From positions 60,314 to 124,313 of the forward strand of contig SXND01000282.1 of assembly GCA_005777235.1 (NCBI GenBank): 64,000 nt of DNA, given 5' to 3'. The position numbers and the translations under genes were made by a program. The DNA is from Pseudomonadota bacterium. Its GTDB lineage: Bacteria; Tectomicrobia; Entotheonellia; Entotheonellales; Entotheonellaceae. This document shows, piece after piece, positions 29,094 through 37,432 of this stretch; the first letter of the stretch is position 1, and each line of letters begins with the position of its first letter. The notes below the pieces were generated by a model that worked only from the letters and a program-made list of their open reading frames with translations, was not told the origin of the DNA and made no database searches.

Positions 29094-30143
29094 ATGGCGT
29101 TCCCTCTTGAGGTCTCACTGCGTATTCCTGGGATTGCACCCGCTTCAGACACCGCAGGGCTGGTCCGGGATGTCGAAGCCGCGGGGTTTCACGGCGCGGG
29201 CATTTTGGATAGTCAGCTGCTCTGCCGCGATGTCTTCGTGACGATGGCGCTGGCCGCGACGCACACGTCACACATCCGCATCTTTCCCGCGGTCACCAAC
29301 CCGTTGACGCGCCATGCCTCGGTACTCGCTAGCGCCATGCAGACGGTGGAAGAACTGGCCCCGGGCCGCCTGGCCTGTATCATCGGCGCTGGCTATACCT
29401 CGGTCGGCACCATTGGGCAGCGTCCGGCGACCCTGGCGCAGATGCGCGCCGCCATTCAGGATATGCGCGCCCTCCTCTCCAACCGAAGCGTCGATTTCCA
29501 CGGCACCTCAGGCCGCCTCGGCTATGCCGCGGGACGTGCTATCCCGGTGCTCATGGCCGCCTCTGGTCCGAAAGCCGTCGAGCTGGCGGGGGAGGTCGCT
29601 GATGGCGTGCTGCTGCTCGTGGGCTATACGCCAGGGATTGTCCAGGCCGTGCTGGAACGTCTGGAGCAAGGGGCCAAACGCAGTGGACGCCGGGTGGAGG
29701 ATCTCGAGGTCATCTGGGCCGTACGCACCGGGACCGCCAACACCATGGCAGAAGCCCGGCGTCAGGCCCGCCCCACCGCCGTCCACTGGGGCATTATGCG
29801 CTGGGGAAGCCATTGGCTGCCGCACGCGGGCCTCACGTTGCCGCCCTTGGTCATCCCGCCGGCGGTGCATGCTATTTACCCAGACCTGTCCCATGCGGCC
29901 AATTGGGAAGAAGCCATTGCTGCCACCTCGTTCGTGCCTGATGAGGTTATTGCCACCCTGTGCGACGTTCTCGGGCTGATTGGTACCCCGGAGTACTGCG
30001 CTGCGCGTATTGTCGAGATGGCCAAGGTGGGGGTCACCAAGTTGTATATCATGCCCTTCGAGACGTTCACGGCGCCGCGCAAGGAAATCGCCGCCTTTCG
30101 TGATGTGATTTTTCCCTCTCTACAGAGGGCGCAGGTCTCCTAA
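29094..30143 (+). CDS. LLM class flavin-dependent oxidoreductase (F420-type)
   Basis: 349-residue luciferase-like protein resembling methylenetetrahydromethanopterin-reductase-type members: VRDVEAAGFHGAGILDSQLL, IRIFPAVTNPLTRHASVLASAM, CIIGAGYTSVGTIG and ELAGEVADGVLLLVGY are the barrel motifs of that branch, which uses F420 or flavin. The ATG at 29094 follows GGAGGTGGGG; an upstream frame from 28920 has no family similarity. It is 23 nt before the PduX-like gene and co-directional with the cobalamin genes, so it may be the first gene of that operon. No known cobalamin step needs such an enzyme, so its role there is open. Confidence 0.85.
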   Translation: MAFPLEVSLRIPGIAPASDTAGLVRDVEAAGFHGAGILDSQLLCRDVFVTMALAATHTSHIRIFPAVTNPLTRHASVLASAMQTVEELAPGRLACIIGAGYTSVGTIGQRPATLAQMRAAIQDMRALLSNRSVDFHGTSGRLGYAAGRAIPVLMAASGPKAVELAGEVADGVLLLVGYTPGIVQAVLERLEQGAKRSGRRVEDLEVIWAVRTGTANTMAEARRQARPTAVHWGIMRWGSHWLPHAGLTLPPLVIPPAVHAIYPDLSHAANWEEAIAATSFVPDEVIATLCDVLGLIGTPEYCAARIVEMAKVGVTKLYIMPFETFTAPRKEIAAFRDVIFPSLQRAQVS

Positions 30144-30166
30144 AAGTGGTAAGAGGTGCCCTCGTC

Positions 30167-31120
30167 ATGCTTGATATGAGTTCCGGCAGCGCGATTGCCC
30201 ATCACGGTGAGATTTTGCAGGGCGTCTACACCCCCCCCGATGGGTGCACCTATCGGGCGCTGGTCACCCTCCCCTATCCGCAGCGTCAGGCGCAGGCGAC
30301 CTTTCGACCCGCGCCAGGCCAGGTGATCACCGTGGAGCCCGCCTGGAAAACCAAAGCCGGCGAAGCTGCACGTCTCACCTTGCGCTATTGCGGACAGTCG
30401 GCCTGGGGCGGACACGTGACGATCACCAACAGTACCCCCCCCTGCTGGGGTTTTGGCTCCTCGACCAGCGATGTCACTGCCACTATACGTGCCGTCAGCA
30501 CCGCCTGTCAGATGCCTTTACCCGCCACGGTCGTGGCCCGTCTGGCCGTCGCCGCGGAAACGGCCAGCGATGCGGTAATGTTTGACGAGCGCGCGGTGCT
30601 CTTTGCGCATCGGGTGGGTGTGGTGTTAGAGGATCTCGGCGGCACCTTGCCGCCCTTAGAAGTCGTGGGCGTCAACACGGATCTCACAGAGGTCGGGGTC
30701 GATACGCTGCACATGCCACCGATGCAGTACAGCTCGGAGGAACACGCGCTCCTGCACACCCTGGTGGCCCAACTGCGCCAGGCGGTGGAGCGCCGCGATC
30801 CCCATCTCGTCGGGCACGTGGCCTGGATGAGTGCGCGTCTGCACCAGCGTCACTTGCCTAAACCGGGTTTTGCCGACCTGGAACTCCTGGTTGAAGAGGT
30901 CGAGGCCCTGGGTTTGCAGGTGTCTCACAGCGGGACCATTGTCGGTTTGTTGTTTGATCCGTGCGATGCTGGGAAGGAACGGAAGATTCGTGACGTCCGT
31001 CTCAGGCTCCGCGCCCTCGGGTTCGCGCAGACCTGGCGTTTCTGCACGGAGCCCTCTGGGCGGCAGCCCACGCCTGGCACCATGTGGCCGGGAGAAGGCC
31101 CACGCACGATTTCCGATTGA
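30167..31120 (+). CDS. GHMP kinase, PduX-like (L-threonine kinase)
   Basis: 317-residue GHMP-superfamily kinase. It starts with SGSAIAHHGEILQGVY, which matches the PduX/GHMP opening (CGELxQG type), and carries the ATP-binding WGFGSSTSDVTATIRAV motif. PduX phosphorylates L-threonine, giving the precursor of the aminopropanol linker of cobalamin; the position at the head of the cobalamin cluster supports that role. The ATG at 30167 follows AGAGGT; GTG 30146 is an alternative. PduX itself was not confirmed by alignment, so other GHMP kinases remain possible. Confidence 0.72.
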   Translation: MLDMSSGSAIAHHGEILQGVYTPPDGCTYRALVTLPYPQRQAQATFRPAPGQVITVEPAWKTKAGEAARLTLRYCGQSAWGGHVTITNSTPPCWGFGSSTSDVTATIRAVSTACQMPLPATVVARLAVAAETASDAVMFDERAVLFAHRVGVVLEDLGGTLPPLEVVGVNTDLTEVGVDTLHMPPMQYSSEEHALLHTLVAQLRQAVERRDPHLVGHVAWMSARLHQRHLPKPGFADLELLVEEVEALGLQVSHSGTIVGLLFDPCDAGKERKIRDVRLRLRALGFAQTWRFCTEPSGRQPTPGTMWPGEGPRTISD

Positions 31121-31268
31121 CAATGTCCGCAGTCCTGATACCATGGCGTACTATCATCCCATGATATTGATACGTCTGCGCTGTTCCCATTGACATCCTG
31201 CATGTCCATTGCCAACGGACTGCAATACCAATGCATCCAGCACTCTGATGAAATTTGGGGCAACAAGC

Positions 31269-31874
31269 ATGGAACAGGCCATTGATGAGCGGCACAAAGA
31301 AAAAGCCGCGCTGCGCCAAGAGTCATACGCCCGCAAGAAAGCCAGTGCCACCCAGGAAAAAGGACTCATTATAGTACATACAGGCCCTGGAAAGGGTAAG
31401 ACGACTGCCGCCCTGGGGTTGGCCTTTCGTGCCCTGGGCCAGGGAATGAGGGTAGGCATTGTGCAGTTTATTAAAGGCGCCATTCCTACAGGTGAAGCAG
31501 CGCTCGTGAAGCAGTTGGCCTTACCCATTGCCATGTACACGTTGGGGGACGGTTTTACCTGGAACACGCAGAATCGCGACCAGGATGTCGTCACGGCACG
31601 CCGTGCCTGGGACCAGGCCGTGCAACTCCTGCGCGATCCGGCCTTGGACATGGTGATTCTCGACGAGCTCAATATCGTGTTGCGCTACGAATACTTGCCC
31701 ATGGACGAGGTGCTGGAGGAACTGCGGCAGAAGCGGGACATGCTGCACGTGGTAATCACGGGGCGTAATGCGCGTGAGCCGTTGCTGGAGATGGCGGACC
31801 TCGTGACCGAAATGAAACTCATCAAGCATCCTTACAAGTCAGGCATCAAAGCACAACGGGGCGTGGAGTTTTAA
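31269..31874 (+). CDS. cobO: cob(I)alamin adenosyltransferase, CobO/BtuR type
   Basis: 201-residue CobA/CobO/BtuR-family corrinoid adenosyltransferase, which adds the 5'-deoxyadenosyl group of ATP to cobalt. The P-loop HTGPGKGKTTAALGLAFRA, VGIVQFIKGA, VILDELNIVL and VVITGRNA are family hallmarks. An N-terminal basic helix (DERHKEKAALRQE) is usual. The ATG at 31269 has only a weak GGGG upstream. It is separated by 148 bp from the preceding gene, where no cobalamin riboswitch was found, and by 5 bp from cobA. Confidence 0.95.
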   Translation: MEQAIDERHKEKAALRQESYARKKASATQEKGLIIVHTGPGKGKTTAALGLAFRALGQGMRVGIVQFIKGAIPTGEAALVKQLALPIAMYTLGDGFTWNTQNRDQDVVTARRAWDQAVQLLRDPALDMVILDELNIVLRYEYLPMDEVLEELRQKRDMLHVVITGRNAREPLLEMADLVTEMKLIKHPYKSGIKAQRGVEF

Positions 31875-31879
31875 CGACG

Positions 31880-32647
31880 ATGGCCATTGGGAAAGTCTAC
31901 CTGGTTGGCGCTGGGCCAGGGGCCCCGGACCTCCTCACGATACGGGCGGCGACGGTGCTATCCCGCGCTGAGATCGTCTTTTACGATGCGCTAGTGAATA
32001 AAGAAGTGTTGACGCACTGTCGGCCTGAGTGCACGCTGGTTCCCGTCGGCACCCGCTGTGGACGGACCACACCGTATCGGCAAGAAAGCATTCATCGGAT
32101 GCTAGCGGAAGCGGTGCAGCAGCACAGCGCAGTGGTGCGGCTCAAAGGCGGCGATCCCTGTCTCTTTGGGCGTGGTGGTGAAGACGTGGAGTTTCTGACG
32201 GCGGAGAAGATCCCGTGGGAGATTGTGCCCGGCATCAGTGTCGGAGTGGGGGGGCTCTCCCTGCTGGGCTTACCCGTGACCCATCGCGGCCTGGCCTCGT
32301 CGGTGACGTTGATCACCGGGAGTCGCGAGTCGGGCGACACCTTTGAGGCTTTGCCGGCTACGGTGTTACACCACACTGGGCAAACGCTGGTCTTCTACAT
32401 GTCCCTGCGGTACGTGGCCGATATTGCCCAACAGTTGATCCAGCATGGCCGGACACCTGATACTTATGCTCTCTGTGTCTCCTGGCTGTCTTACCCGCAG
32501 CAAAAAGTGGTGACGGCTCCCCTGTCCCATATTCATACCGCTGTGGCCGACGCCAAGCTCGAAGCACCCGCGCTGTTAGTCGTCGGTGATGTCGTAGGCT
32601 TCTGGCAGCAAATACAAGCCAAGCGGGTGGATCTGGAAGAGGTATAA
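31880..32647 (+). CDS. cobA: uroporphyrinogen-III C-methyltransferase (SUMT)
   Basis: 255-residue SUMT, which methylates uroporphyrinogen III at C2 and C7 to make precorrin-2, the branch point to sirohaem and cobalamin. The tetrapyrrole methylase motifs are clear: VYLVGAGPGAPDLLT, VVRLKGGDPCLFGRGGEDVE, IPWEIVPGISVGVG and LPVTHRG. It lacks the CysG dehydrogenase/chelatase half, as in stand-alone CobA enzymes. The ATG is 5 bp after cobO stops, so the two are translated as a unit. Confidence 0.95.
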   Translation: MAIGKVYLVGAGPGAPDLLTIRAATVLSRAEIVFYDALVNKEVLTHCRPECTLVPVGTRCGRTTPYRQESIHRMLAEAVQQHSAVVRLKGGDPCLFGRGGEDVEFLTAEKIPWEIVPGISVGVGGLSLLGLPVTHRGLASSVTLITGSRESGDTFEALPATVLHHTGQTLVFYMSLRYVADIAQQLIQHGRTPDTYALCVSWLSYPQQKVVTAPLSHIHTAVADAKLEAPALLVVGDVVGFWQQIQAKRVDLEEV

Positions 32648-32695
32648 GTGGCGACAGGCCTTATGCTGCGCAACCCGCGTGTGAAAGGAAGACGC

Positions 32696-33445
32696 GTGAG
32701 TCAGACGGGTAGTCTCCGAGTCGTTGGGCTCGGACCGGGAACACCAGGGCTTTTAACGGGTCAGGCGCGTGACGCGTTGCAAGCTGCCGACGTGATTATC
32801 GGCTACGAGGGGTATTTGACGCTGGTCAGCGATCTTATTCAGGGTAAGGAATGCATTGCGCTCCCCTTGACCCAAGAAGTGGCGCGTGCCGAACTCGCCG
32901 TCGAGCGGGCTCTGGGCGGACAGGCGGTCAGCGTCATTTCGAGTGGTGATGCTGGCGTGTACGGCATGGCGAGTTTGGTGCTGGAAGTGCTCGAACGTCA
33001 GCAAGCGCATACGCTGATGCCCGAGGTGGTGGTGATTCCTGGGGTCTCGGCAGTGAATGCCTGTGCCGCGCTCCTAGGTGCGCCTCTGGCGCACGACTTT
33101 GCCGTCCTGAGCCTGAGCGATTTGCTGACGCCCTGGGCCGTGATCGAAAAGCGCCTGGCTGCCGCCGCCGAGGCCGACTTTGTCCTCGCCCTGCTTAATC
33201 CGAAGAGTGCTAGGCGCCAATGGCAATTTCCACGCGCTTGTGAGCTCATCAGCCAGCATCGCCCCGCAGAGACCCCAGTCGGCTTGGTCCGGAATGCCTA
33301 TCGTCAAGACCAGGCGATCATGACCACGACCCTCGGCAAGCTGACGCAGGCCCCCGTGGATATGCTCACGACGGTCATTATCGGGAATACACAGACACGC
33401 TGTTTCCAGTCGCGTCTCATCACGCCCAGAGGATATTTGGGCTAA
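32696..33445 (+). CDS. cobJ: precorrin-3B C17-methyltransferase (CobJ/CbiH)
   Basis: 249-residue tetrapyrrole methylase of the CobJ/CbiH family, which methylates C17 and contracts the ring. It has LRVVGLGPGTPGLLT, VIIGYEGYLTLV, VSVISSGDAGVYGMASLVLE and VLALLNPKSARRQWQF, all specific for this step. The GTG at 32696, after AAGGAAG, gives a normal start; a GTG at 32648 directly after cobA, with GAGG before it, would add 16 residues. In the cobalt-early route the same family acts as CbiH. Confidence 0.93.
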   Translation: MSQTGSLRVVGLGPGTPGLLTGQARDALQAADVIIGYEGYLTLVSDLIQGKECIALPLTQEVARAELAVERALGGQAVSVISSGDAGVYGMASLVLEVLERQQAHTLMPEVVVIPGVSAVNACAALLGAPLAHDFAVLSLSDLLTPWAVIEKRLAAAAEADFVLALLNPKSARRQWQFPRACELISQHRPAETPVGLVRNAYRQDQAIMTTTLGKLTQAPVDMLTTVIIGNTQTRCFQSRLITPRGYLG

Positions 33446-33483
33446 CCAAGCGGTCACGTATGGAGCGAGATGCGGGTGGATGC

Positions 33484-34212
33484 ATGTCAAGGGACATAGA
33501 GCAGCACGGCGACACATCGCGGGAGTTTAGCGCCGAGGAAAGGCAGGGCCTGTACCGGGCGATTTTTGAGCGGCGCGACGTGCGCTCACAATTTCGTGCC
33601 GATCCTATTCCCCAGGTGCTGTTAGCCCGGGTGCTCTCGGCGGCGCATCATGCGCCTTCCGTGGGATTTATGCAGCCATGGGACTTCATCATCATTGAAG
33701 ACCTCGCGGTGCGTGCAGCCGTCAAAGGCCTGTTCACCCGTGAGAACGACCGTGCTGCGGCCAACTACACTGGCGAGCGGGCGACGCTGTACCGCTCTAT
33801 GAAGCTGGAAGGCATCCTCGAAAGCCCCCTGAACCTGTGTGTGACGTGCGACCGCTCCCGCGGTGGACCGCATGTGCTCGGGCGCAACACCATCATCGAG
33901 ACGGATCTCTTCAGCGTCTGCCTCGCCGTGCAAAATCTCTGGCTCGCGGCCCGTGCTGAAGGACTTGGGGTAGGCTGGGTCAGCATTCTGGCACCGGAGG
34001 AATTAGCCCAACTCCTCGGTCTCCCAGAACATGTCCACCCTGTGGCGTACTTATGTCTGGGCTATGTCCATGAGTTTCTCCCCATGCCCGAGCTGCAGCA
34101 AAAAGGCTGGCGCGAGCGCGTGACCATCGAGAGTCTGCTGCATCACAACCGCTGGGGGACGGCCCTCCCAGACGGCACGTGGTTGGGTGGACACGCACCA
34201 GGGTTGCCGTAA
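33484..34212 (+). CDS. bluB: 5,6-dimethylbenzimidazole synthase
   Basis: 242-residue nitroreductase-fold enzyme BluB, which uses reduced FMN and oxygen to break down FMN to 5,6-dimethylbenzimidazole, the lower ligand of cobalamin. Family motifs: ERRDVRSQFRADPIP, AAHHAPSVGFMQPWDFIII, NTIIETDLFSVCLAVQNLWL and GVGWVSIL. The ATG at 33484 has GGGTGGA upstream; an ATG at 33460 has no ribosome site. Because BluB needs oxygen, the host must meet aerobic conditions although the ring is made by the cobalt-early route. Confidence 0.95.
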   Translation: MSRDIEQHGDTSREFSAEERQGLYRAIFERRDVRSQFRADPIPQVLLARVLSAAHHAPSVGFMQPWDFIIIEDLAVRAAVKGLFTRENDRAAANYTGERATLYRSMKLEGILESPLNLCVTCDRSRGGPHVLGRNTIIETDLFSVCLAVQNLWLAARAEGLGVGWVSILAPEELAQLLGLPEHVHPVAYLCLGYVHEFLPMPELQQKGWRERVTIESLLHHNRWGTALPDGTWLGGHAPGLP

Positions 34213-34267
34213 TGACGACACGCCGTGCGCTCGGAGACTTTTCTCTTACTTCACGGGTGTACACCGT

Positions 34268-36169
34268 ATGACCGCCATACCACGTATTGCTTTGCTCGCC
34301 GTCACTCAGAAGGGCGTAGAGCGCGCGCACATCCTGCGCCAGCGGCTCACGCACGGCGATCTCTACCGCCCAGCCAAGTACGGGAGCGCCACGGCCACCT
34401 GGGAACATCTCTACGACGCCTCCCTGGCAGCCCAGGTTACGGCGTGCTTTGCCCAGTACGATCACCTCGTGTTCTTTCTCGCCACCGGTGCGGTAACACG
34501 CTTAATCGCGCCGTGTTTAGATACCAAAACCACCGATCCTGGCGTCTTAGCGGTCGATGAGGCTGGGCACTTCGTCGTCCCAGTGCTCTCCGGGCATCAA
34601 GGTGGGGCGAATGCGTTTGCACGCACGGTGGCTGGCTATCTGGGCGCGACACCCGTCATTACCACCGCCTCGGACGTGATTGGGGGTTTGAGCCTCGATC
34701 TTCTGGAAGACACCCTGGGCTGGATCGCCGAACCGACGGAACGCCTAAAAACTGCCGCCATGGCGCTTGTGAATCAAGAACCCGTGGCGATTGTGCAAGA
34801 GTTAGGCGCCGCCGGGAGTTGGCTCAACGCCTGGGATCTGCCTCCGCATGTGACGTGGGTGTCCCGGGTGACCGACCTGCCTGCGGTGTCCTTCCGGACG
34901 ATTGTGTGGATTACCGACCGCCGTGTAGACGATCTGCACGGCCTCGACGCAGCACGTATTCTGTGGTTCCGCCCCCCCAGTTTGGTGCTCGGCGTAGGCT
35001 GCGAGCGCGGCATTCCCCGTGCCGCCTTAGAGGACGGTCTGGAACGTTTTTTGACCCAGGTGGGGTATGCGCGGAGCAGTATCACGTCGATGGCCAGCCT
35101 GGACCGCAAAGCCGACGAAGTGGCGATGGTCGAGTTAGCGGAGCACGCCGGTTGGCACACGGCTTTTTATAGCGCTGAGGCCCTGGCCCAGGTTCCAGGT
35201 ATTGCCCGACCTTCCCAGGCTGTCGAGCGCTGTGTGGGCACGCCCGGAGTGGCCGAACCTGCGGCCTTGCTGACGGCGCAGGCCGAGCATCTGCTGGTCG
35301 ACAAGCACGTGCTGACCTCGCCCCTGGCCACGCAACGGATGACCTTTGCTCTCGCTCGCCAAACCGTCGTTGCTGAGTATCCGCCTGCTCTGGGCAAGGT
35401 CATCTTCATTGGTGCGGGCCCTGGCGACCCCGAACTGCTCACGCTGAAAGGCCGACGCTTACTCGCACAGGCTGATGTGGTGATTTACGCTGGCTCGCTC
35501 ATTCCCGAAGCCCTGCTGCAACACGCCTCAGCCACGGCCGTGCTGCATAATTCCGCTCCGCTGACCCTGGAACAGGTGATGGAGATTATGACCAACGCCG
35601 TCCAGGCCGGGCAGCAGGTCGTACGCTTGCAGTCGGGGGATCTGAGTTTGTACAGCGCCATCCAGGAGCAGATGACGCTGTTAGATGAGATCGGCATCGA
35701 CTATGAAGCCGTGCCCGGCATCAGTGCTTTTCAGGCCGCGGCTGCTGCACTGCACAGCGAGCTGACCGTTCCCGAGGTCGTCCAGACGATTATCTTGACC
35801 CGCGGCGAGGGTAAAACCTCCATGCCGTCTGGCGAATCCCTGGCGTCGCTGGCTGCGCATCGCGCCTCGCTGTGCATCTTCCTGAGTGCGCGCTTGAGTC
35901 GTTCGGTGCAACAGCAGCTCTTAACGGCGTATGGACCAGAGACCCCCGTAGCGATTTTGTACCGCGTGTCATGGCCGGATGAACAGATTATCCTGACGCG
36001 TCTGCAAGACCTGCACAGCGAGATCCGCAAGAACAAACTGACGCGCACCACGTTGATTCTGGTCGGCGACGCCATTGGCAGTCGCAAGAACCGCTCACGG
36101 TTGTATCACACCACGCATGCGCACATTTTTCGGAAGCGCGTCCGTGCCCGTAAAGATCCTGCGCCCTAG
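34268..36169 (+). CDS. CbiG-CobM fusion: cobalt-precorrin-5A hydrolase and precorrin-4 C11-methyltransferase
   Basis: 633-residue fusion of two consecutive-step enzymes. Residues 1 to about 370 are CbiG: HLVFFLATGAVTRLIAP, VVPVLSGHQGGANAFAR, VITTASDVIGGLSLD and the C-domain LVLGVGCERGIPRAALEDG. From about residue 375 the CobM/CbiF methyltransferase begins with KVIFIGAGPGDPELLTLKGR, then VVIYAGSL, VRLQSGDLSLYSAIQEQM and YEAVPGISAFQAAAAALHSEL. CobM makes the substrate that CbiG then opens, so the fusion may channel it. The ATG at 34268 gives a typical CbiG start but has only a weak GGGTG. It is followed by a palindromic repeat and cbiD. Confidence 0.95.
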   Translation: MTAIPRIALLAVTQKGVERAHILRQRLTHGDLYRPAKYGSATATWEHLYDASLAAQVTACFAQYDHLVFFLATGAVTRLIAPCLDTKTTDPGVLAVDEAGHFVVPVLSGHQGGANAFARTVAGYLGATPVITTASDVIGGLSLDLLEDTLGWIAEPTERLKTAAMALVNQEPVAIVQELGAAGSWLNAWDLPPHVTWVSRVTDLPAVSFRTIVWITDRRVDDLHGLDAARILWFRPPSLVLGVGCERGIPRAALEDGLERFLTQVGYARSSITSMASLDRKADEVAMVELAEHAGWHTAFYSAEALAQVPGIARPSQAVERCVGTPGVAEPAALLTAQAEHLLVDKHVLTSPLATQRMTFALARQTVVAEYPPALGKVIFIGAGPGDPELLTLKGRRLLAQADVVIYAGSLIPEALLQHASATAVLHNSAPLTLEQVMEIMTNAVQAGQQVVRLQSGDLSLYSAIQEQMTLLDEIGIDYEAVPGISAFQAAAAALHSELTVPEVVQTIILTRGEGKTSMPSGESLASLAAHRASLCIFLSARLSRSVQQQLLTAYGPETPVAILYRVSWPDEQIILTRLQDLHSEIRKNKLTRTTLILVGDAIGSRKNRSRLYHTTHAHIFRKRVRARKDPAP

Positions 36170-36192
36170 ATGTCCATTTCGTATGTCCTACG

Positions 36193-36283
36193 CCAGTGCC
36201 CCCCCTGGGAACGCCGGGCTCCAGCCCGGCTCCGGGAGCCACGCTGGAGCGTGGCGCTCCCAGGAAACACCCTGGAGCACTGG
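36193..36283. repeat. 91-bp nested palindromic repeat element
   Basis: An intergenic block bounded by CCAGTGC and GCACTGG contains CTGGGA/TCCCAG and, inside, two adjacent hairpins: GCCGGGCT-CC-AGCCCGGC (36213-36230) and CCACGCT-GG-AGCGTGG (36239-36254). The whole can fold as a cruciform. It lies between the CbiG-CobM gene and cbiD, in 160 bp of otherwise featureless sequence. The form is that of a dispersed REP/MITE-like element. No second copy is seen in this window. Confidence 0.75.
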
Positions 36284-36331
36284 TGGTGTATGTATGAAAC
36301 AGGCATCTAGCTGCTCTTCAAAGGGGGTCTG

Positions 36332-37432
36332 ATGCCACGCTCCACCTCCCTGCGTTCTGGGTACACCACGGGCGCGTGCGCGACAGCCGCCACGCAAGGC
36401 GCCCTCCTCGCGCTGATCTCTCAACGTCCTGTGAAGGCAGTCATGGTCCGGCTGCCTCGCGGTGAGCAGGTGACCTTTACGCTCCACACCTGTACCTATA
36501 CTGCTGACGAAGGACGTAGTAGTGTCATCAAAGACGCTGGGGACGATCCTGATGTCACGCACCAGGCCGAGATTTGTGCCCGCGTCACCTGGAACGCGGA
36601 CCCAGGGGTGCATTTTGTGCGCGGGGTCGGCGTGGGTCTGGTGACCAAGAAGGGCTTGTCCGTGCCGCCCGGCGAACCGGCGATTAACCCGGTGCCGCGC
36701 CAGATGCTCACAGCCGCGGTCCACGAGATTCTGGCACACACCCCGGGGTACGCCCCCGGGGTGACGCTCGAAATTTCTGTGCCGCATGGCGCCGCCCTTG
36801 CGCTGAAAACCCTCAATCCACGCCTGGGTATTGTCGATGGCATCTCCATCCTGGGCACCACGGGCATTGTCGTGCCCTACTCCACTGCCGCCTGGGAAGC
36901 CAGCGTACTGCAGAACATTGATGTCGCCATGGCCCAGGGCTGTGAGCGCCTGGTGTTTATCGTCGGTGGCCGTGGTGAACGTTTCGCGCAGCGCCTCTTC
37001 CCGACCCTGCCGGATATTGCCTTTGTGCAAATTGGTGATTTTTTCGGCAATGCCGTCCAACACGCGGCGGCGGCTGGGGTCAAACACGTGACCCTGGCCT
37101 CGATGATTGGCAAGCTTGCCAAATTTGCCGCGGGTCATGTCAGCGTGCATAGCAAGGAAAGCGCCCAGGATTTTACGTTCTTGGGGGGGCTGGCGCAGCA
37201 GGTGGGCGGGAGTGCAGCCCTGGTCACGGCGGTACAACAGGCGAACACCGCCCAGGAAGTGTCCGAGTTAGTCGCCACCGCCAACGTCCACACGTTCCAT
37301 GACCTCGTGTGCCAGACGGCCTGGAACCACGCCACGACGCTCATGCAGCCTGCCTACAGGTTCGATGTGCTGTTATTGGGTAAAGCTGGCGAGGTGCTCG
37401 GGCAGTACCAGGGAGAGGAGGCAAGGCGATGA
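36332..37432 (+). CDS. cbiD: cobalt-precorrin-5B C1-methyltransferase
   Basis: 366-residue CbiD, the C1-methyltransferase specific to the cobalt-early (anaerobic) cobalamin route. The opening LRSGYTTGACATAATQGALL is diagnostic; SVIKDAGDDPDVTHQAEI, GVGVGLVTKKGL, GEPAINPVPR, ISILGTTGIV and the FFGNAVQHAAAAGVKHVTLA stretch complete the family pattern. The ATG at 36332 follows AAAGGGGGT. The end overlaps the start of the next gene by four bases (ATGA), so the two are translationally coupled. Confidence 0.97.
   Translation: MPRSTSLRSGYTTGACATAATQGALLALISQRPVKAVMVRLPRGEQVTFTLHTCTYTADEGRSSVIKDAGDDPDVTHQAEICARVTWNADPGVHFVRGVGVGLVTKKGLSVPPGEPAINPVPRQMLTAAVHEILAHTPGYAPGVTLEISVPHGAALALKTLNPRLGIVDGISILGTTGIVVPYSTAAWEASVLQNIDVAMAQGCERLVFIVGGRGERFAQRLFPTLPDIAFVQIGDFFGNAVQHAAAAGVKHVTLASMIGKLAKFAAGHVSVHSKESAQDFTFLGGLAQQVGGSAALVTAVQQANTAQEVSELVATANVHTFHDLVCQTAWNHATTLMQPAYRFDVLLLGKAGEVLGQYQGEEARR

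Noticed and set aside
31121..31268. Cobalamin riboswitch before cobO
   Set aside because: I looked for the conserved B12 box in this gap and before 29094 and did not find one.
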